In this document: positions 61,240-64,000 of the stretch, piece after piece
Layout of the letters: each line of letters opens with the position of its first letter
How positions within the stretch are numbered: position 1 is the stretch's first letter
NCBI RefSeq assembly: GCF_020700235.1
Contig: NZ_CP085301.1
Coordinates: 2,604,001 to 2,668,000, forward strand
Direction of reading: 5' to 3'
Origin: Haladaptatus pallidirubidus
GTDB lineage: Archaea > Halobacteriota > Halobacteria > Halobacteriales > Haladaptataceae
Length of the DNA stretch: 64,000 bases
The notes under the pieces: generated by a model
Told to the model about the DNA's origin: nothing
What the model saw: only the letters and a program-made list of their open reading frames with translations
Databases searched by the model: none
Translations under genes and position numbers: made by a program

Positions 61240-62151
61240 ATGGACTACCGCGAACTCTGTCTGCTGTGGGCGGCCCGCGAAACCGGAATCATCGAGACAG
61301 TCATGTTCGACGCGGGGACGATAGAAGAGATCGCAGAGCAAACCGGCGTCACCGAGCGCGCCGCCCGAATTACGCTCGAAGCGATGGTCGAGATGGGCTT
61401 TCTCGAACGGTTGGATGAGGAATACGAAGCGACCAACCGCGCGCTCGGCTTATTCGCCAAGACGGACGTTCGCTCGATTGGGAGCGTTCCGCACCAGATG
61501 GACTGTCTCGTCCGGTGGTTCGAACTGCCGGAAACCATGCGAACCGGTTCACCGCCCGAGACGCCGGAAAATTGGACGAGTAATTACATGGGCGCGATGG
61601 CCACCGTGGACGAATCGACGATTCGGTCGTGCGTCACCGAGGCGGTGCACGAACATCCCGACGCGGAGCGCGTCCTCGACGTCGGCGGCGGCCCCGGCGT
61701 CTTCGCCAAGGAGTTCGCGCGACGAGGATTCGAGGTGACGCTGCTTGACAAACCCGACGTTATCGACATCGCCAGCCGGTTCCTCGAACGCGAACCAATC
61801 GAACTCGTTTCCGAGGACGTAATCGACGCTCTCCCCACAGGATACGACCTTCTGTTCTGCTCCCGGGTCGCCCACGCGCTCGGTCCGAACGAAAACCGAA
61901 CCCTTATCGAAAACTCCTTCGACGCGCTCGAACCCGGTGGAGCCGCCGTCCTCATCGACCGGATTCGGGGCCGTTCGGAGGGGGCCGCGGTGATGGGTGC
62001 GCACATGCTCGCCCAAACCGACAACGGCGACACCTACACCGCAAATCAGTTCGAAGACTGGTTCGCGAGAGCGGGATTCGCGAACGTCGAAATCAGAGGC
62101 GTTCCGGGCACGAATCAGCAAGCGATCGTCGGTCACAGGCCGCGCAATTGA
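61240..62151 (+). CDS. SAM methyltransferase with winged-helix domain
   Basis: The 303-residue protein has an N-terminal winged-helix region (EEIAEQTGVTERAARITLEAMVEMGFLERLDEE) like plant-type O-methyltransferases and O-methyltransferase-like bacterial enzymes, then VLDVGGGPGVFAKEFARRGFEVTLLDKPDVIDIA (motif I at about residue 145), LLFCSRVAHALGPNE and LEPGGAAVLIDRI. A small-molecule hydroxyl is the likely acceptor, but not identified. It lies 30 bases after pcm on the same strand, before the second pcm-like gene, in one probable operon. Confidence 0.85.
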   Translation: MDYRELCLLWAARETGIIETVMFDAGTIEEIAEQTGVTERAARITLEAMVEMGFLERLDEEYEATNRALGLFAKTDVRSIGSVPHQMDCLVRWFELPETMRTGSPPETPENWTSNYMGAMATVDESTIRSCVTEAVHEHPDAERVLDVGGGPGVFAKEFARRGFEVTLLDKPDVIDIASRFLEREPIELVSEDVIDALPTGYDLLFCSRVAHALGPNENRTLIENSFDALEPGGAAVLIDRIRGRSEGAAVMGAHMLAQTDNGDTYTANQFEDWFARAGFANVEIRGVPGTNQQAIVGHRPRN

Positions 62152-62176
62152 AGAGCGTTCGAACCCAACGCGGCGT

Positions 62177-62938
62177 ATGGAACCGGCGGTGCTGCGCGAC
62201 GATATGGTCGCCAGTTTGGAACACGAAATGAAAGGGTTGGTTCGAAGCGACCACGTCGGTCTGGCGCTTCGAACCGTGCCCCGCCACGAGTTCGTGCCCA
62301 TAGACGTCGACGAGGGCGCGTACTCCGACCAGTCGTTCGACCACCGTGGAACGCGAATCCTCGCCCCGAGTATCGTCGCCCGACTTCTCGAAGCACTCGA
62401 CGTGCAGGAAAACGATTCCGTCCTCGTGGTCGGTGCCGGCGTCGGCTACACCTCCGCTGTGCTGGCGGAAATCGTCGACGAACGCAACGTTCACGCCATC
62501 GATATCACGCGAACCATCGTTTACGAAGCTCGGGAAAACCTCGAATCCGCGGGCTACGGCGGCGTCTTCGTCGATTGCGGTGACGGTGCCGACGGTCTGC
62601 CCGAATACGCGCCGTTCGACCGAATCCTCGTGGAAGCCGCGGCCATCGAACCGCCGAGAACGCTCGTCTCGCAACTCGCCGACGACGGCAGACTCGTCAT
62701 TCCGCTCGGAAGCGGAACCCAGCGACTCGCCGCCGTCGAAGCGTCCGATTCCGGCGCGCCCGAAACCGTCGAGGAGTTCGGAAAGACCGCCTTCGCGCCG
62801 CTTCTCGTGGAGGGCGAACAGTCCGATACCATCGAGCGAAACCGAACCAACCGCGAAGATCGCGAGTTCGCGGAGCGCCACGCCCAAACTCGGCGCGGGT
62901 GGGAACACGAGTGGATAGATTGGGACGGCTACGGGTAG
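62177..62938 (+). CDS. Divergent pcm paralog, possibly inactive
   Basis: The 253-residue protein aligns with the pcm product (LALRTVPRHEFVPID, GTRILAPSIVARLLEALDVQENDSVLVVGAGVGYTSAVLAEIV), but the SAM motif I has VVGAGVGY in place of EIGTGCGY and the substrate loop reads TRILAPSI rather than TISAPHM, so catalytic residues may be lost. The last 50 residues are charged and extra (NREDREFAERHAQTRRGWEHEW). It starts 26 bases after the methyltransferase. It may have a different role or be a degenerate copy. Confidence 0.8.
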   Translation: MEPAVLRDDMVASLEHEMKGLVRSDHVGLALRTVPRHEFVPIDVDEGAYSDQSFDHRGTRILAPSIVARLLEALDVQENDSVLVVGAGVGYTSAVLAEIVDERNVHAIDITRTIVYEARENLESAGYGGVFVDCGDGADGLPEYAPFDRILVEAAAIEPPRTLVSQLADDGRLVIPLGSGTQRLAAVEASDSGAPETVEEFGKTAFAPLLVEGEQSDTIERNRTNREDREFAERHAQTRRGWEHEWIDWDGYG

Positions 62939-62954
62939 ACCGTTTTCGTCCTTC

Positions 62955-63299
62955 TCACTCGCTGACGACCAGTATTCGTGTGTTTTCACGCTTGTCCGCG
63001 AACTCGCTTCCGGAAGGTGGTTTGATGTCTATTTCGAGCGTCCCGTCGTCCTGATTCGGTCCGAGTCCGGGGTTTATCGAGAGGCGCGCTTGCCCGTCGC
63101 TTCCCGTCGTCGCAGTTTCGATACTCCCCAATCTCGCCGAATCGCTTTTCACCACGACGGTCGCATCCGCTACGGGATTCCCGTCCGCGTCGATGACGCC
63201 GATTTCGACCGTCTGCTGTTCTGCCCCGATAACTTCGGGGTCGGGTTTCGCGTCGAGTTCGCTCACGGCCAAGCCGTTGAGTCCGGACAGCATGTTCAT
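62955..63299 (-). CDS. Ig-like-fold protein, unknown (114 aa)
   Basis: The 114-residue protein (MNMLSGLNGLAVSELDAKPDPE) has VEIGVIDADGNPVADATVVVKSDSARLGSIETATTGSDGQARLSINPG and ends LEIDIKPPSGSEFADKRENTRILVVSE, a single Ig-like or carboxypeptidase-regulatory-type beta-sandwich without a signal peptide. Start 63299 is used since TCTATAAG on the minus strand lies about 25 bases before it; an ATG six codons upstream exists. It neighbours the possible element edge at 63363. Confidence 0.6.
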   Translation of the reverse strand: MNMLSGLNGLAVSELDAKPDPEVIGAEQQTVEIGVIDADGNPVADATVVVKSDSARLGSIETATTGSDGQARLSINPGLGPNQDDGTLEIDIKPPSGSEFADKRENTRILVVSE

Positions 63300-63362
63300 A
63301 GCACATTTTTGGTACATAATTCTTATAGACTTCGGGCTCGAACTTGTTAATGGAGTAATTGG

Positions 63363-63902
63363 ATGAGCGAGAATAGGCAAATCAACTTGGTAATCGATGG
63401 AGAGCAGAAAGCGGAGTGGGAAGACTACGCAGAAGAACATCCGGAAGTAAGTAGTCTCTCGCATCTGATTCGCTTGTCCGTCCAGAAAGAAATTCTCGGA
63501 GCACACGAACCACAAGCGCCAGAGAGCGGCACAAGCGACTCTCGGATCAATGAGGTCCTTGAGGTGGTTCAAGGGATCGATACACGACTCGAAGAGCTAG
63601 AGACGAGGACGAGAGCCATAGAGCGGGAAGTCGAACATCGCCCCGAGATTCATGAATTGACGAAGGACGTTTTCGAGGTCCTGCCCAATGTTGAGATAGG
63701 AACTCGCAAACAGGAGGCCAACGCATCAACGTGGTCTCCGGATCAAGCGACTGTTTGGACGGGAGACCCACAGGATATTGGGTTCAAACTGAATGAGTCG
63801 CGACGAAACATCGAGAAGGCTTTGGAACGCTTGATGGAGGATTCAAATCTCGTTAAAAGCAAAAATATCAACGGAAATGAACTCTATTGGAGGCTGGACT
63901 AA
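63363..63902 (+). CDS. Ribbon-helix-helix protein next to an integrase
   Basis: The 179-residue protein begins MSENRQINLVIDGEQKAEWEDY and continues with EVSSLSHLIRLSVQKEI, a ribbon-helix-helix-type DNA-binding start, then a coiled-coil-like middle (EVLEVVQGIDTRLEELETRTRAIEREVEHR) and a C-terminal winged-helix-like region (GFKLNESRRNIEKALERLMEDSNLVKS). The codon use and AT content are unlike the neighbours. It is followed directly by the integrase-like start, sharing TAATG at 63900-63904, as in haloarchaeal proviruses and integrative elements I remember. Confidence 0.75.
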   Translation: MSENRQINLVIDGEQKAEWEDYAEEHPEVSSLSHLIRLSVQKEILGAHEPQAPESGTSDSRINEVLEVVQGIDTRLEELETRTRAIEREVEHRPEIHELTKDVFEVLPNVEIGTRKQEANASTWSPDQATVWTGDPQDIGFKLNESRRNIEKALERLMEDSNLVKSKNINGNELYWRLD

Positions 63903-64000
63903 TGGTCGACCTCATAGAGCGGTTTCTACGAAAAGAGCGAATCAAGAAATCGGAGCGAACCACCCAACATCGAAAGTCAAACCTCACTCAATTCGAGCAA
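63902..64000 (+). CDS. Truncated N terminus of a probable tyrosine recombinase
   Basis: The frame from ATG 63902 to the window end encodes MVDLIERFLRKERIKKSERT and then TQHRKSNLTQFEQ, the pattern of the SAM-like core-binding N-terminal domain of tyrosine integrases (a first helix of the LIxxFLxxxR type, then a helix beginning TxxxYxxxLxxF). The catalytic RHRY part lies outside the window, so the family is inferred. It overlaps the stop of the ribbon-helix-helix gene. Confidence 0.6.
   Translation, partial: MVDLIERFLRKERIKKSERTTQHRKSNLTQFEQ

Noticed and set aside
1..64000. CRISPR array, rRNA operon or full insertion sequence
   Set aside because: No regularly spaced repeats, no rRNA-like conserved stretches and no intact transposase with terminal inverted repeats were seen.

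Overview
The window reads as a stretch of haloarchaeal (class Halobacteria) chromosome. The evidence is the high GC, the acidic proteome, the archaeal gene set (class I CCA-adding enzyme, type II GAPDH, aIF2-beta with a TRAM domain, L10e, a double histone, OB-fold RPA, an NAD-dependent glucose-6-phosphate dehydrogenase of the Azf type), many short zinc-ribbon proteins, and start codons that often sit about 25-32 bases after a TATA-like box. A trehalose synthase/phosphatase pair would fit a low-salt-tolerant genus such as Haladaptatus, but the genus is a guess. Most of the window is ordinary core chromosome; the last 700 bases look like the edge of an integrated element.

Region by region. 0.3-5 kb: NifU-like protein, FAU-1-type RNase, PrsW-like protease, riboflavin synthase. 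5-14 kb: a hairpin-rich intergenic block, M32 carboxypeptidase, UvrD-type helicase with a 52-residue zinc protein upstream, DMT exporter, four-PAS histidine kinase, CCA-adding enzyme. 14.3-16 kb: tRNA-Asn, tRNA-Met and an iron-type substrate-binding lipoprotein whose promoter is bracketed by two DtxR/Idr-like palindromes. 16-20 kb: HEAT-repeat protein and leuS. 20-28 kb: a surface-glycan locus with three alkaline-phosphatase-fold (sulfatase-like) proteins, two glycosyltransferases and a flippase, most in one tightly overlapping operon. 28-31 kb: histone deacetylase-like enzyme, double histone and a four-OB-fold RPA.

32-45 kb: tRNA-Arg, a methyltransferase, azf, aIF2-beta, mptD, a creatininase-family amidohydrolase, otsA-otsB and an ABC exporter. 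45-55 kb: tRNA-Val, a membrane glycosyltransferase-like protein, an alpha/beta hydrolase with an SCP2-like partner, tRNA-Phe, a MATE transporter, two almost identical cold-shock genes, L10e and a RimK-like ligase. 55-63 kb: Hsp20, a secreted Q/N-rich protein, type II GAPDH, M29-like aminopeptidase, CHY zinc finger, and a run of an HVO_0476-type zinc protein, pcm, a wHTH methyltransferase and a divergent second pcm. 63.3-64 kb: a ribbon-helix-helix protein followed by the truncated start of a probable tyrosine recombinase.

The most unusual signals are small. Two unrelated tRNA genes (Met, Phe) are each followed by a hairpin and then a hairpin-containing half-tRNA-like copy of their own 3' end. 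The secreted Q/N-rich gene has its candidate ribosome-binding site inside a perfect hairpin. A signal-peptide gene carries an in-frame stop at codon 9, a response-regulator gene is broken, and a lysine-rich 25-codon open frame sits alone in an intergenic gap. No CRISPR array, rRNA or complete insertion sequence was seen. Family assignments are from memory of sequence families, not from searches.
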